A stretch of DNA of 64,000 bases from Sycobia sp. Sy_11 (taxonomy: Eukaryota > Arthropoda > Insecta > Hymenoptera > Epichrysomallidae): the NCBI GenBank assembly GCA_018907035.1, contig JACCIC010000123.1:310001-374000 (forward strand), given 5' to 3'. The translations under genes and the position numbers were made by a program. Below are positions 1-10,984 of this stretch, piece after piece (position 1 is the stretch's first letter; each line of letters begins with the position of its first letter). Under the pieces are notes generated by a model. The model saw nothing but the letters and a program-made list of their open reading frames with translations. It was not told where the DNA came from and did no database searches.

Positions 1-2296
1 TGAATAGATTTATTAAGTCGCTGTTATATATATTGAAGAGTATTGGTGAATTTACTGTTCCTTGTTGCAGACCATTTTTTATGTAACATATTTTAGATGA
101 TGTGTGAAAACCGTCCGTCATTATAAAGCTTTTATTAGTAATCATGTTCAAGACTGTTTTTATTAAATATTTGGGAAAGTTTTTTTTAATCATTTTGTAA
201 ATGAGACCCGACGTCCATACTGTATCGAAGGCTTTCTCGAGGTCAATTAAGCACGCTGCTACTCGGTGTCGTGAATTTAGAGCCCAACAGATGTCTGAAG
301 CCAGCTTATTTATTGCGTGTATTGTAGAATGTTTGTGACGGAAACCAAATTGGTTTTCTGGGATTATGTTATTTCTTTGACAGAAGGAGTTTAAGCAATT
401 GTTGATGACTGCTTCAAATACTTTGCTTATATTTGGGAGAAGACTTATGGGGCGCAAATTTGATGGCGATGAATTATCTTTACCTTTTTTTGTAATTGCT
501 ATAAGTTTTGCTTTCTTCCATTTTTCAGGAAAGTACATATTGTTTAGCGCGTTGTTAAAGAGCACCGTGTAGTACCATTTAATTTTATCCGGGAGCTGTT
601 TTAATATTACGTTTGGTATACCATCAAAACCGGATGATTTTTTGCTATTAAGTTTTGAAAAGATTGTTTTTATTTGCTTGAAATTTGTGAAATATTTGTT
701 TTCTGTATCCGGTTGTTCAGGGTTGTCTGCGTAGTTTTCATTTGAAAATGTGCTGACAGTTTTATTATTGTGTGTATCCTGGTCTACTTCTAATTTAAGT
801 TTATTTATTTCAAAATTGACTAAATTATTTATTTGTTCGTCACCTAAATGTTCATTTTGCGTGTGGGTTTGCGAAAAGTGTGTTCCTATAATATCGAGTT
901 TTTCAGTCGGATTCGAGATAATAAAATTACCTTCATCGTCTATGGCAGTATTTTCTGTAGAAATTCCGGCTTCTCGGATAAAGGAAGCTTTGACTTGGGG
1001 CAGTTTAAGAGCTGGAATAGATATAGACCCTTTTGGCCTAAATATTTCGTTAATTTGGGGGAACATTCTTGTAGAGTTGTTTTTTGAAATATTTTTGATT
1101 TTTTTAGTCCAGTATTTGTTGATGGAGCTTGAGAACTCTTGTTTTAATTTGACTCTAATTTTGAATAGCAAATAGTCTAAAAATTCCAGTTCTTCTTTTC
1201 TATTGTATGAATAATTTCGTTTAATATTATTGATTTGAGAAAGTATGTAGCTTTTATCGCGTTGTAATTTTTCGATTTTATTATTAATATATGCCTCGCA
1301 GGAGTTTTTTTGATTTATTTTTGGCACTGATTCCAGAATAGCATTTTGTATATGATTTTCTATTTCGTTTATGGCCGAATTGATTTGACTGTTGGAAAGA
1401 TTAATATTATTATATATTTGTAAATCGCAATTTGTTTCTAGGTAGTATTTAAATTTATTAAAGTTCGTTTTTTTGAAATTAAAAGTCGGAGTATTAGGTG
1501 ATGATTCTAGGATTAGGTTGTCTGTGGTATTTTTTTTTATTTTTATATTTAGAGCATTGTGGTCGCTGTCATAGTCTATTGTTTCTAAGGTGTTGCGGGG
1601 TCGTAAGTTTAATACTTGTAAACGTGTGTCCGCGAGGCATACGTCAAGGAACGAATTTCCGTTTATGTAAGAAGGAAGTTCAGAACTGTAGAAACTTGTT
1701 TTATAAATTATACTTTTATCTTCTAACCAATTTTTTAGAAAAATCCCCCGCGAATTGTTTTTATTATTTTTCCAATTTATATGTTTTGCATTTAGATCAC
1801 CAGCTAAAATATAGAAATTCTCTGCTTTATCTAATTGTAAGGTACTGAATAGTTTTTCGAACTCGGTGTAAAAATCTTTTTGATTGGTCGGATTTGCGTA
1901 GGCTGATATTAGAAACAAGTTTTCTTTGTGATTTATTTTAATTTTTACTATGGTGGTTTCTAGTGTTTTGAATTGGGATAATTTTACGTGTGTGAAAGGT
2001 TTAAATTTAATAGGGTTTTTTATGAGAATTGCTGTTCCGCCTCCTTGAGTTGAATTGGGTCTATCTTGCCGAATCATTGTATAATTTTTAAAGTAGATTT
2101 TATGATTTTTATTGAGTTTAGTTTCTGAAATCAATACTATGTCCGGTATCTCTTTGTTTAACATGTTAAGCATATTATACCGTTTTTGATTGGAAATGAG
2201 CGAGTTTACGTTTATAGCGATTATTTTTAGAAATTCAAAAGTCAAATGACTTTGATTATTTTGTTTGTTTATAGAGGAATTACTGTCGTTAGTCAT
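1..2296 (-). CDS. Non-LTR retrotransposon ORF2 (endonuclease + reverse transcriptase), partial at window edge
   Basis: Read on the minus strand, this frame is open from an ATG at 2294-2296 to the window edge, about 765 codons with no stop. An APE-type endonuclease comes first (SETKL, then AGDLNAKH near residue 155 and SDHNAL near residue 235). Reverse transcriptase follows: LRPISLLPN, NQFGFR, motif A LIDLEKAFDTVW and motif B GLQQGTVNSPILF. Motif C (YxDD), the thumb and the 3' UTR lie beyond the edge. The protein would nick target DNA and prime cDNA synthesis from element RNA (target-primed reverse transcription; known for the family). The start overlaps the ORF1 stop, suggesting coupled translation. 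The domain order and the zinc-knuckle ORF1 fit the Jockey/I superfamily, but I cannot fix the clade. The long open frame implies a young, possibly active copy. Confidence 0.9.
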   Translation of the reverse strand, partial: MTNDSNSSINKQNNQSHLTFEFLKIIAINVNSLISNQKRYNMLNMLNKEIPDIVLISETKLNKNHKIYFKNYTMIRQDRPNSTQGGGTAILIKNPIKFKPFTHVKLSQFKTLETTIVKIKINHKENLFLISAYANPTNQKDFYTEFEKLFSTLQLDKAENFYILAGDLNAKHINWKNNKNNSRGIFLKNWLEDKSIIYKTSFYSSELPSYINGNSFLDVCLADTRLQVLNLRPRNTLETIDYDSDHNALNIKIKKNTTDNLILESSPNTPTFNFKKTNFNKFKYYLETNCDLQIYNNINLSNSQINSAINEIENHIQNAILESVPKINQKNSCEAYINNKIEKLQRDKSYILSQINNIKRNYSYNRKEELEFLDYLLFKIRVKLKQEFSSSINKYWTKKIKNISKNNSTRMFPQINEIFRPKGSISIPALKLPQVKASFIREAGISTENTAIDDEGNFIISNPTEKLDIIGTHFSQTHTQNEHLGDEQINNLVNFEINKLKLEVDQDTHNNKTVSTFSNENYADNPEQPDTENKYFTNFKQIKTIFSKLNSKKSSGFDGIPNVILKQLPDKIKWYYTVLFNNALNNMYFPEKWKKAKLIAITKKGKDNSSPSNLRPISLLPNISKVFEAVINNCLNSFCQRNNIIPENQFGFRHKHSTIHAINKLASDICWALNSRHRVAACLIDLEKAFDTVWTSGLIYKMIKKNFPKYLIKTVLNMITNKSFIMTDGFHTSSKICYIKNGLQQGTVNSPILFNIYNSDLINLF

Positions 2297-3812
2297 CATC
2301 GATGCTATTAAGGGTGTTGAAAATCGAGTCTATTCTTTCATCCTGTTTTATTAGTGTTTCTTTTAAAGAGTTTAGTTGTGTTTGTTGTTCATTTAGTGCC
2401 TTTAAGATGCTTTTTTTAAATTCTTCAATAATGCTTATTATGTTTATTTGCGGCGAGGTATTAGACAGTGTTAAATTTGATTGACTTTGTTCTGCTGTGT
2501 TTGGCATTTGTGTTTGTATATCTATTGGGGGATCATTACGCGGGCCTTGTTTTAGCACATCTGCAAATTTAAGCTCGGGAATGACTTTACGGCTTATTTG
2601 AGAAATGCGATTGTTTTTTGTTTCTCTTGCTTTATTTATTTTATTAGCATATATTTTTCGAAGTTCAACTAATTTCGGACAACCTCTGTACGACGCTGGG
2701 TGTCCGTAATTTTTGCAATTTACGCAATATATTTGATCTTTATTATATTCGTTGTCTTTCTGAATTTTACATTTTCCCGGTTCGTGAGACTCACTGCATT
2801 TTACGCAGCGATAGTTTAGATTGCAATTTTGCGACGTATGTCCTAATAATTGACATTTATGGCACTGAATTATGTCGAATTTTCTAATTTTTTCCCATCT
2901 AATAGCATAATAGGCAAGGTATTTTATTTTTATAAGACTATTAATATTGCTTTGAGGGGATGCTTGGACAATAAATATAGGGAGAGGCAGACCGTTTGAG
3001 ATTGATTTTTTAGTTGAAAATCGCGAGACTTTAATGAACTGAACATCAGGCATCTGCAGTGCACGAAGTTCTTCTAAAATTTCCGTTTCTGAAAGGTTAC
3101 CGTCTAGACCTTTTAAAAGGTAAGTATGTAATTTTTCCGATTTGGGGGTAAAAGTGAAAAATTCTGTTTTAGCTTCTACCAGTACTTTTTTTGCTTTAAA
3201 ATAATCCGGAAGGTTTTGCATGTATAAAATATGTTTATTATTATGAATCCGTTTAATATGAAAGTTTTTTATATTTAAAAAGTCTTGGATTAGATTTACT
3301 GTGTCTTTCGCTGTTTGGTGTATTATGGTAATTGGGGGAGGCTTAGACTTATTTGTAACCTGTGTAGATTCTGCTGTCCGTTCTGATGGGTTTCGTCGCG
3401 TATTTTCCGTTTGGGTCCTTGACGCTGAGGAGGGCTGCATTTGGGTTGATGTCGCTCGGAAGGTTTTATTGCCCTCAGGTAGCTCGTTCCGTGCGCCTAA
3501 GGGCTCCTTGGTTGCTGGGGATTCCCCTGCTTTTATTGTAGTAGCTTTGTGTACATTTGATCGGTTCTTCTCATTTTTGGCTCGAATCAGATTTATGATG
3601 TTGGAACCGACTATTTCCATGTCGTCGTACTCTATTTGAGAAAACTCCGTAGAGTTTTCATTTTCACGCGATTCGAAAATTTCAAATCTGTTTTTTGTTA
3701 AAAATGGTGAAGTCGGTCTTGAAGAATTTTGTTTTGGATTGACCTCTTTATTTTTTATCGTCGTAGCCGGTTTATTTATCAATGTAGATACGTCCTGCAT
3801 TGTTTCTTTCAT
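2289..3812 (-). CDS. Non-LTR retrotransposon ORF1 (Gag-like, CCHC zinc knuckles), main part
   Basis: This 507-residue frame from the ATG at 3812 encodes an RNA-binding ORF1 protein. Residues 1-160 are polar and low complexity. Residues about 215-290 resemble the PRE_C2HC region that precedes zinc knuckles in insect LINE Gag proteins. Three knuckles follow: C-x2-C-x4-H-x4-C at 317-330, C-x2-C-x3-H-x4-C at 336-348 and C-x2-C-x4-H-x6-C at 363-378. The last 50 residues (IIEEFKKSILKALNEQQTQL onward) look coiled-coil and may oligomerise the protein. The frame stays open upstream of 3812 to about 3890, where it should join the short frame at 3854-4135, so ATG 3812 is probably internal. The protein would package element RNA and chaperone it during integration (family knowledge). 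It overlaps the ORF2 start by a few bases. Confidence 0.88.
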   Translation of the reverse strand: MKETMQDVSTLINKPATTIKNKEVNPKQNSSRPTSPFLTKNRFEIFESRENENSTEFSQIEYDDMEIVGSNIINLIRAKNEKNRSNVHKATTIKAGESPATKEPLGARNELPEGNKTFRATSTQMQPSSASRTQTENTRRNPSERTAESTQVTNKSKPPPITIIHQTAKDTVNLIQDFLNIKNFHIKRIHNNKHILYMQNLPDYFKAKKVLVEAKTEFFTFTPKSEKLHTYLLKGLDGNLSETEILEELRALQMPDVQFIKVSRFSTKKSISNGLPLPIFIVQASPQSNINSLIKIKYLAYYAIRWEKIRKFDIIQCHKCQLLGHTSQNCNLNYRCVKCSESHEPGKCKIQKDNEYNKDQIYCVNCKNYGHPASYRGCPKLVELRKIYANKINKARETKNNRISQISRKVIPELKFADVLKQGPRNDPPIDIQTQMPNTAEQSQSNLTLSNTSPQINIISIIEEFKKSILKALNEQQTQLNSLKETLIKQDERIDSIFNTLNSIDDD

Positions 3813-3853
3813 TTCGTTGGCGGCATTAATGTTTTCTTTATTAATGCTGCATA

Positions 3854-4135
3854 TTAATTTTTTCGCAGGAATGGATCCTGGATGTTCTTTTTTGTTGAAC
3901 TAGCGCTCCCATTAGTTAAATCCAGCAGGGGTGTTTTATGTTTGATTACTGCTGTGCTTTTTTTAATTTTAATTTCACTTAGCTTTAGCGCTACGTTCTC
4001 AATATTAGCTGCTTTTCTTTTGAATGATTTTTTCATGGCGATATTTAAGGCCGATCCCGATCCATTGCCATTAGTGGCTGATGCACTGACACTTATTGGT
4101 TCACTATTGATTTTCAGTATAGAATCACAGGACAT
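3854..4135 (-). pseudogene. ORF1 N-terminal segment, separated by a 1-bp frameshift
   Basis: From the ATG at 4133-4135 a frame begins MSCDSILKINSEPISVSA, continues basic and Ser/Lys-rich, and stops at 3854. It lies immediately upstream of the ORF1 frame on the same strand. The two frames overlap across a T6 run at 3888-3893 (A6 on the coding strand). Adding one base there would carry the reading from STKK into the ORF1 frame, giving one ORF1 of roughly 600 residues. I infer a single homopolymer deletion, or an assembly error, in an otherwise intact copy. A genuine separate upstream ORF is possible but less likely because the downstream frame is open right through the junction. Confidence 0.6.
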
Positions 4136-4490
4136 TCGCAATTTATATGATTTTATATGAGTTTATAATTCTAAGGCACTTTATATCACTTATATAAGTT
4201 AAAATAAATAGAAATACTACGACTATGTAGATGAAAATAACTAAAACTTCGAAGCATGGATGGCTTGGAACTTAGTAGACTACGCCTGTCCCTATACCTG
4301 GCAGGTAGCGGGAACGAGGTTGTAGATCGGTTGTCGCCAAGAGTACCTTCTTGAACGAAGGGTCAAGGTAGACTGGTAACCCCTGCCTTAGACGCGGTCG
4401 TATGGACCGGGCTAAGGACTTATATATTAGCTAGAGGCCTGTGTGGTCGCTCATGGGTTAACTAAGGTGTCATTTGGATGGACGTTTTGT
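4136..4490 (-). mobile_element. Probable 5' UTR of the non-LTR element
   Basis: Upstream of ORF1 on the minus strand is an AT-rich leader, then a block at about 4255-4490 of balanced composition, without microsatellites and unlike the surrounding AT-rich spacer. This fits the internal-promoter 5' UTR of a full-length LINE. I could not find the exact 5' junction or a target-site duplication, since the 3' end is outside the window, so the right boundary is approximate. Confidence 0.45.
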
Positions 4491-4932
4491 ATTGATTCTA
4501 CTGTAGAGGACAGCTTCTCCTGGTTTTGTATAATTTTCTGCAGGGTTTAGATGTGTGTCCCTCTTCATTGCAAGAGAAATAAGTTACTTTTTCAGCTTAT
4601 AAATAAATGGAATGTATTTTCTATTGTTATAGGGAGCACCGGAGGAATTTGATGGTAATTTATAATTTAATGTACATCTGCCTTCTAAAGCTTAAGAGAT
4701 GAGCGAAACCAGTGTCGTTTATACCTGCTCTAATGTACGTCAATCTAGATGTCGGAATAATATTTACTTTTACAAGTTCCATTAGGATTATTTCATTATC
4801 TGACAAACAATTGGTGTTTTTATTACTCACTGATTCTTGTAAACACTCATGCATAACACTAGAAATAATTTAAACCTCCTTGAATTATTTTCTTAACAGA
4901 TCAGGAATGTCTTGTATGCATCATTATGACGA

Positions 4933-4977
<45 letters not shown>

Positions 4978-6340
4978 CTCATTTATTTAAAAAACAATAA
5001 ACGTATACAATATAACAGTAAACGCTCAATATAATTTACTTTGTAGAAATCATCGCAATGTCCGGAAAGTTTTCAACTCTGTTACCGCTCTAGTTGGCCA
5101 AGCGCGAAAAGAAACTAAAACGTACATAAACAGAGGATTAAATTTGTCTCCCTTTAAAGTTTGAAAATAATCGAACAATGGGCTTTGGCACAGGTAATCG
5201 ATAAAAATAGGCGACTCTTCAATGGGATTCCGACGTTTCTGTCCTACGAAGCGATGACGGCACTACAAATAGTCATTCCTGAGCTGAACGACACCAAATA
5301 GATCATTAGACCACCCATCGTGCTGATATTAGACATTTATGTCGAGCTAATATTTATAAATTGAGCAAAATATCAGAATGATCAAAAGAACATGGTTGTT
5401 GTTACTTTACATTTGTGTTCAGGTACATTATATTAATGTCGAACTAATGAATCATGATAGTTGTTATAATTTTGTTGATAGTTGTTAATTGTTATAGCAT
5501 TTGTTAAGTAAGAATTAGTTAAAATATTTAAATTTTCCATTTTTATTAGAAAATTATACTTAAATAAAACCCACATAAATGGTATTGTATTTTGATTTTT
5601 TTTTTCAAGTTTTTAGATTTGTCTTTTACATGTTTTATATATATATATATATATATGTAACGAAATTATCATTTATCTAATAACAAACATTTCTGTACCT
5701 GACCGTCACATCTAATTTTTGACATACAACAATATTTATTTAATTAAAGTAATAAATAAATCGATATGAGTGCAGCCCACTACATTAAAATTAATATTCT
5801 TATTAATATTCTTATTTATATTTTTCTATATTTTTTTGGAATATTTTAAAGCAATAACAGTTTATAATTACATTTATTGCATATAGAAAATTAGTATAGG
5901 CATCGAATATAAATAATTTTCCACTTTATTATAGTAATAAAAATTGCATAACTTTGATTAGATCATAATCATAAAATGAGTTAACTCAATTTTACTCAAG
6001 TTTTTGATATAGTTCACCGTTCACTTGTTAATCTTAAAATTTAAAAATTTCTTTATTTAGCACTTTTTTATAATACAATTCGAAAAAAAAATTAAACTTT
6101 CTCATAGCTAGCAAACATATAAAAAATATAATAGAAGAAAAGAAATTTTTTAAGAATATACGATCAATTATAGAAGTATTGTCCATCTCTGACACAAACG
6201 CACATCAATTTCGAAATTTATTATTCAATTGTATAAAGTTATTTTTACGGAACGTCTGAAAAGGCGAGATTCTACAAAGCTCGTTTTTGCAACACTCCAG
6301 TACTGCTGGTGAATATCCGAATCGATCGAAAGTACAAATA
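4490..6340. other. AT-rich spacer, no gene seen
   Basis: AT-rich sequence with short chance frames only. It holds an (AT)20 tract at 4935-4974 and a short (TA)n at 5637-5656. No splice-bounded exon, transposase or RNA gene was recognised. Confidence 0.6.
4935..4974. repeat. (AT)n microsatellite
   Basis: Uninterrupted AT dinucleotides, about 20 units. Confidence 0.95.
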
Positions 6341-6352
6341 TTTGGTAGAATT

Positions 6353-6354
<2 letters not shown>

Positions 6355-6388
<34 letters not shown>

Positions 6389-6397
6389 CGCGCGCGC
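6355..6397. repeat. (TG)n then (CG)n microsatellite
   Basis: About 15 TG units followed by a short alternating CG run. Alternating purine-pyrimidine sequence of this kind can adopt Z-DNA. Confidence 0.95.
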
Positions 6398-6439
6398 TTG
6401 TACAGCGATAAATTTTTTCTATGCGTGAAAATTTTGCAC

Positions 6440-7200
6440 AGCCATGTAATGAGACAGAAATGACGCGTAGATTCGAACATCATCGGAGTTTCGCGGCAGC
6501 AAGCAGCAGTAAGCTGCAGGTCGACACTTTCTGCCGCTCTCTGCCGCTTCCTGCCTCCGTCCCCGATGAACTGCACGATCCGCGTATATAATAAACCATC
6601 GGCAAAGTCCCCCCGCACGCGGCGGCTGTTCATACGATCGGAAAGAGCTCTCCGACGGGATCAGTCGGTAACGCTGGAGAAGGGGGCCTGGCTGGGAGAG
6701 GGAGGGAGGAGGGGGCATCGGGGCATTTAGCCACCGCGCGTGATCGACACGCGCACAATTAACGGTTTAAAGGACGATTATTTATGTGCCCGGCGCGCCA
6801 AACCCGGGGAATCGGTGTTCGAGATTGGCGGCGCGCGGACACGCGTCCGCAGACTGCAGACGCTACTTGACCCTCCCCTCGGCCGGTTCGCACGGATTTT
6901 CGGGACGGGCGTCGCCGAGCCGTTTGGGATTTATGGGCCCCGGGCCTGGGGGGCTGCGCTGGACCGAGACCGCGCGCGTCGTGGAGAAAATGGCGCGACG
7001 TGCCAGGCGCCGAGACCGCGCGATCGTCGTCGGCTCGTCGCCGATTGTTATATGGATGCCTTATGCATTGTTGATGAAGGCACCACGCGCGCACATGTGC
7101 GCAATGCCGATCCGTTGTTGTCATTCCGCTCCCTCCGTACCCCTGCTTATACCATGCTTGTTCGAGAACTCGGGCCAAAAGTTACGGCGCTGTTCGTCTA
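6440..7200. other. GC/CpG-rich island
   Basis: A sharp rise in G+C and CpG relative to both flanks. Several long frames overlap here in different frames and strands (for example across 6740-7360), as expected where GC-rich DNA lacks stops. None has recognisable domains, and some run into the neighbouring (TA)n tract, so I do not call them genes. In insects such islands often mark promoters or enhancers; that role is inference. Confidence 0.5.
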
Positions 7201-7266
7201 TTACTATTTGTTTGCAATGGACCCCGCGTATGAGAAACCGAGACAGCTGTCCTACACATTTAACTT

Positions 7267-7269
<3 letters not shown>

Positions 7270-7321
<52 letters not shown>
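7270..7321. repeat. (TA)n microsatellite
   Basis: About 26 uninterrupted TA units. Confidence 0.95.
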
Positions 7322-7324
<3 letters not shown>

Positions 7325-8300
7325 TTGTTTTACCAAAATAGCAATTTGTACAATCGTACGTAACATCATTTAACTATATTTTGTTTCTCAAACACAAAAT
7401 GCTGCTATCGACAGTCATACTATGTTAACGCAATAAATTTTCGTTTTTATATAAATTTATAGATGTTGGCGCAATAAAGTGTTAGTCGTGATCGATCAGG
7501 CGATGTGAAAATTTTTAATTATTTGTTACAAATCCTAAGAACCAATTAATTACAATCAAATACAGACTCCGCTACAGATTTATTCGAGAATTTATCGCGA
7601 GACAGTTTGTTACTATATGCTTATTATTACGACTTAATAAAATAATTAATTATAACTTAATTTAATTTAATAAAATAAAATAATTTTTAACTATAAAGTC
7701 TTCAATATTGAATTGCAAGATAATGATATCTGTTGGTACCAATTCCACAAGAAACATTATTAAACGGATATATATTGTATTAGATCTATATAGTTTTTAT
7801 AAATTATAAATTATATTCCTTATAATAAAATTATTATATATTATACCCATATATTTTGGTAATTGGATAAGTATGTATTCAGATTCTTCTTTTGTATAAT
7901 TCCCCTTTTCTATAATGAAGTATATATATATAAGTATATACTTTAATCGTAAATTTTTATATATTCTAATTGGCTTAAATGGAATTCTTTTTAGCTTTTT
8001 CTTCGTTTTATCATTATAAATATATTCAAATCTGATCGAAGAAACCAGCTCAATTGTTCCTTGTTCTTATAAAAATATTTCATCTCCTCCAAAAGGTAAT
8101 GTAAAAAAATTTTTATCTTTAGAGTGTGTTAAATATTCATATCTGCCAACAATGCGTCAAGGCCATATTTCTGAATATCTCTTTTTTCCCTATATATTAA
8201 CAACTCAAAACTTAATATGAATCTGAATAATCGGATATTTTTATAACGAATCAAACACCAAGAATACTTTGTAAGAGTTCCATTCTTTTATACATAATAC
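7322..8300. other. AT-rich spacer, nothing recognised
   Basis: Very AT-rich with dense stops in all frames. Confidence 0.6.
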
Positions 8301-8302
8301 GC

Positions 8303-8367
<65 letters not shown>
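8303..8367. repeat. (TA)n microsatellite
   Basis: About 30 TA units with a GTA interruption near the left end. Confidence 0.95.
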
Positions 8368-8372
<5 letters not shown>

Positions 8373-8500
8373 CGTGCGCATGATATAAGATTTTTCAATG
8401 AAACCGATCCATCACTCGACTTCGTGACGCTCGTAGTTCTTCGTATATTACTCGATCTATATAACTTTTCTTTCGGGATCCATGTGTAGAAACGTATATA

Positions 8501-8503
<3 letters not shown>

Positions 8504-8565
<62 letters not shown>
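8504..8565. repeat. (GT)n microsatellite
   Basis: About 31 uninterrupted GT units. Confidence 0.95.
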
Positions 8566-8567
<2 letters not shown>

Positions 8568-8689
8568 AAATACAGAAAGATTTTCAATCGGCTTTTTGTC
8601 ATGGCATATACATACGGCAAGAAGGATACGGGTATTTTACGAATCATGTATATATACTAGTATACCCAAAGATTCCTATTATGTTATTC

Positions 8690-8708
8690 ACACACGCGCA
8701 CGCGCGCG

Positions 8709-8746
<38 letters not shown>
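8690..8746. repeat. Compound (CA)/(CG) microsatellite
   Basis: Alternating CA, CG and CA blocks, a potential Z-DNA tract. Confidence 0.95.
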
Positions 8747-8747
<1 letters not shown>

Positions 8748-9373
8748 TCTTTCTGTGCAATTCATAGTATATAATAGTGGAATTTTACGATTAAAACAAG
8801 CACAGGACCAATAGACGAAGGGATCCCAATGTCAGAGTGTGAGATATATATATGCATAAACGTGTAGACGTATATTTGAAAAATTGTGTGCTACCTTTTT
8901 TCAAGCCGCTCCGTGCATGTGTGGCACATTCGAAGCTGATTTTCTAATAGACCGCGGCTCAAAACCAAAGAGAAAAATTCGAATAACGATATAATAGACA
9001 CTCCTGCGCGACGGTTTTTCAGGCGTGGCTCTACTGTGCAATTATTCACGCTCCTCCGCATTGCGACGTCGTCCTGTGAGATTATATCTATGTAGTCAAA
9101 CCATACATGCAGAAATTGTCGCAGTGCATGGCATAATCGGGAAAATGTATCGAATATAGGGAAGAAAATCGACGCGGCTATACATCGGAACGATCTATAA
9201 TGCTTCGCAATAATCCGAGCTCGTTGTTTCGTCCTGATTGCGCAGCTCCTCGTCCTGTACTCTTCCTATACAAACGCGCACACACATCCGCACAGGGCCT
9301 TTTTTCTATTTCTATAAGCTTTCCTCCGTTTGCTCCTCTTATTGTCTGCGACGCCTATAATATATATTATGTA

Positions 9374-9419
<46 letters not shown>
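9374..9419. repeat. (TA)n microsatellite
   Basis: About 23 TA units directly beside the tRNA-like relic to its right. Confidence 0.95.
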
Positions 9420-9421
<2 letters not shown>

Positions 9422-9429
9422 CTGTCTTG

Positions 9430-9572
9430 GCAATGTGTGCGTGTCCTATAATTTGGCCTCCGATGCCCAGATGTTTTTCTATTATAATCTAATGTTTCTC
9501 GATCTCGCCCGCGATTCGAACACTCGAGTTTGAAATCGCCGGAATATATAACTCCGATATCCCACCCTTTCA
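9430..9572 (-). mobile_element. tRNA-like (SINE-type) relic
   Basis: On the minus strand the segment contains GTGTTCGAATCGCGGGC, close to the Pol III B box (GGTTCGANTCC), preceded by short self-complementary arms and followed by about 100 bp of unrelated sequence and then a (TA)n tract. This is the layout of a tRNA-derived SINE with a simple-repeat tail. The A box is poor and the cloverleaf cannot be closed by eye, so it is a relic at best. Confidence 0.3.
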
Positions 9573-9822
9573 TCGATTGTTATTTTTTGTTCGTCCTCCT
9601 TGTAATCCCCTGGATTCCTGAATACCTAATGAAGAACTTTTGTGCGTGCAGGCTGTTATTGCGTCAAATGAAACGTTTGCTGTGTTAGATTATTATTGTT
9701 ATTATTTTTTTTTTCTTTTTTTTATTATTATGAATATAGGAAGCGACAAAAAGTTGGACAATGATGCGGTACTTCATACCCACGAAATATCATATTCTTA
9801 TTCTGTCTTGACTTTTTGCTCG

Positions 9823-9823
<1 letters not shown>

Positions 9824-9883
<60 letters not shown>
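9824..9883. repeat. (TC)n microsatellite
   Basis: About 30 TC units. Confidence 0.95.
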
Positions 9884-9885
<2 letters not shown>

Positions 9886-9949
9886 ATTTCTCTTTTTCCG
9901 AGCTTTCATTCTTCGGTATTATTATACGCGGGCTATGCAGTATAATTTG

Positions 9950-10940
9950 TTAATTTTCAACTTTCTGGCTCCGGGAATATTTGAACATTCTATAAAATAC
10001 AACATAGAAGATTTTTTGCGGAATGCAGAGAACGAAATGTTCCAAAGTTTTTCCTAATTAAAAGAGATTTTAAAACATTATATTTCTAGAGATAAATGGA
10101 ATTGTAGAACCACAAAACCATAGACAGTCTTTTTATTCTTTCATTTTTTTCTTCATTAGAATATAATTAATATAAATGTATAAGAAAAAAAGTATAGCAA
10201 ATCTCCGGAAATTGTTGGCAGAAAGAAATTGTATATAATACCAACAAAATTTTCCTCCTACATTATTTCACTCTTTGTTTCGACTTTCCATGTCTTTATT
10301 TTTTAATTTATTCAAGAGGCAAATAATCCTTGCCTGTTATATAAAACAAAAAAAACAAAAACGAGATAGCTTTATTCGCATTTACGAAACAGAATTTCTT
10401 CAGGTAGTAAAAAATGATCTCTTAGTTTTTTACACTTTCGGTTATTTCCATATCATTTTAAAAATTATTAAAATAGAATTCTAATGCCTTGTTCTATTTA
10501 TTTAACTATTAAATTATGTCTATAGGTTTATTCCAGAATTTTATTCTCACAAGAGTCATATCGCGGATTTCAACGAATTTTTACGACCAAATATCTGATT
10601 GTGCAATTCTTAAAAGTTACAATGTTTAACTATATATTTTAAGATGTTGTATTTGACAATCATATTTTAAAGCTAATTTTTTAAATAATACAAAATTTGA
10701 ATTTTTAATAAAAACTAGTGATACGATACAATCTCTGATAGAATTTAAGAATACTTTTATGTAAACATTGGCCAGCTTTAAATAATAACCTCTCTTACAT
10801 CCAATTGGACATTATTCTCTACGACCAGAATTCTTATACGAAGACACAAGATGCACCTTCGTATTTCTTTATGATATTAAGACAGTTACATATATAATTA
10901 TAAAATAATAATGAAAAGGAGTGTTTAAAATTTTATTGCA
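9950..10940. other. AT-rich spacer, nothing recognised
   Basis: Short frames only, without a credible start context or splice sites. Confidence 0.6.
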
Positions 10941-10984
10941 TTCTAAGTTCTGGTTATCCTGAAAAAACCAACGGTTGCACTCGA

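Noticed and set aside
1498..1848. Plus-strand frames of 60-141 codons at 750-1175, 1498-1848 and 3301-3639
   Set aside because: They lie opposite the LINE ORF1 and ORF2 on the minus strand and have no independent features.
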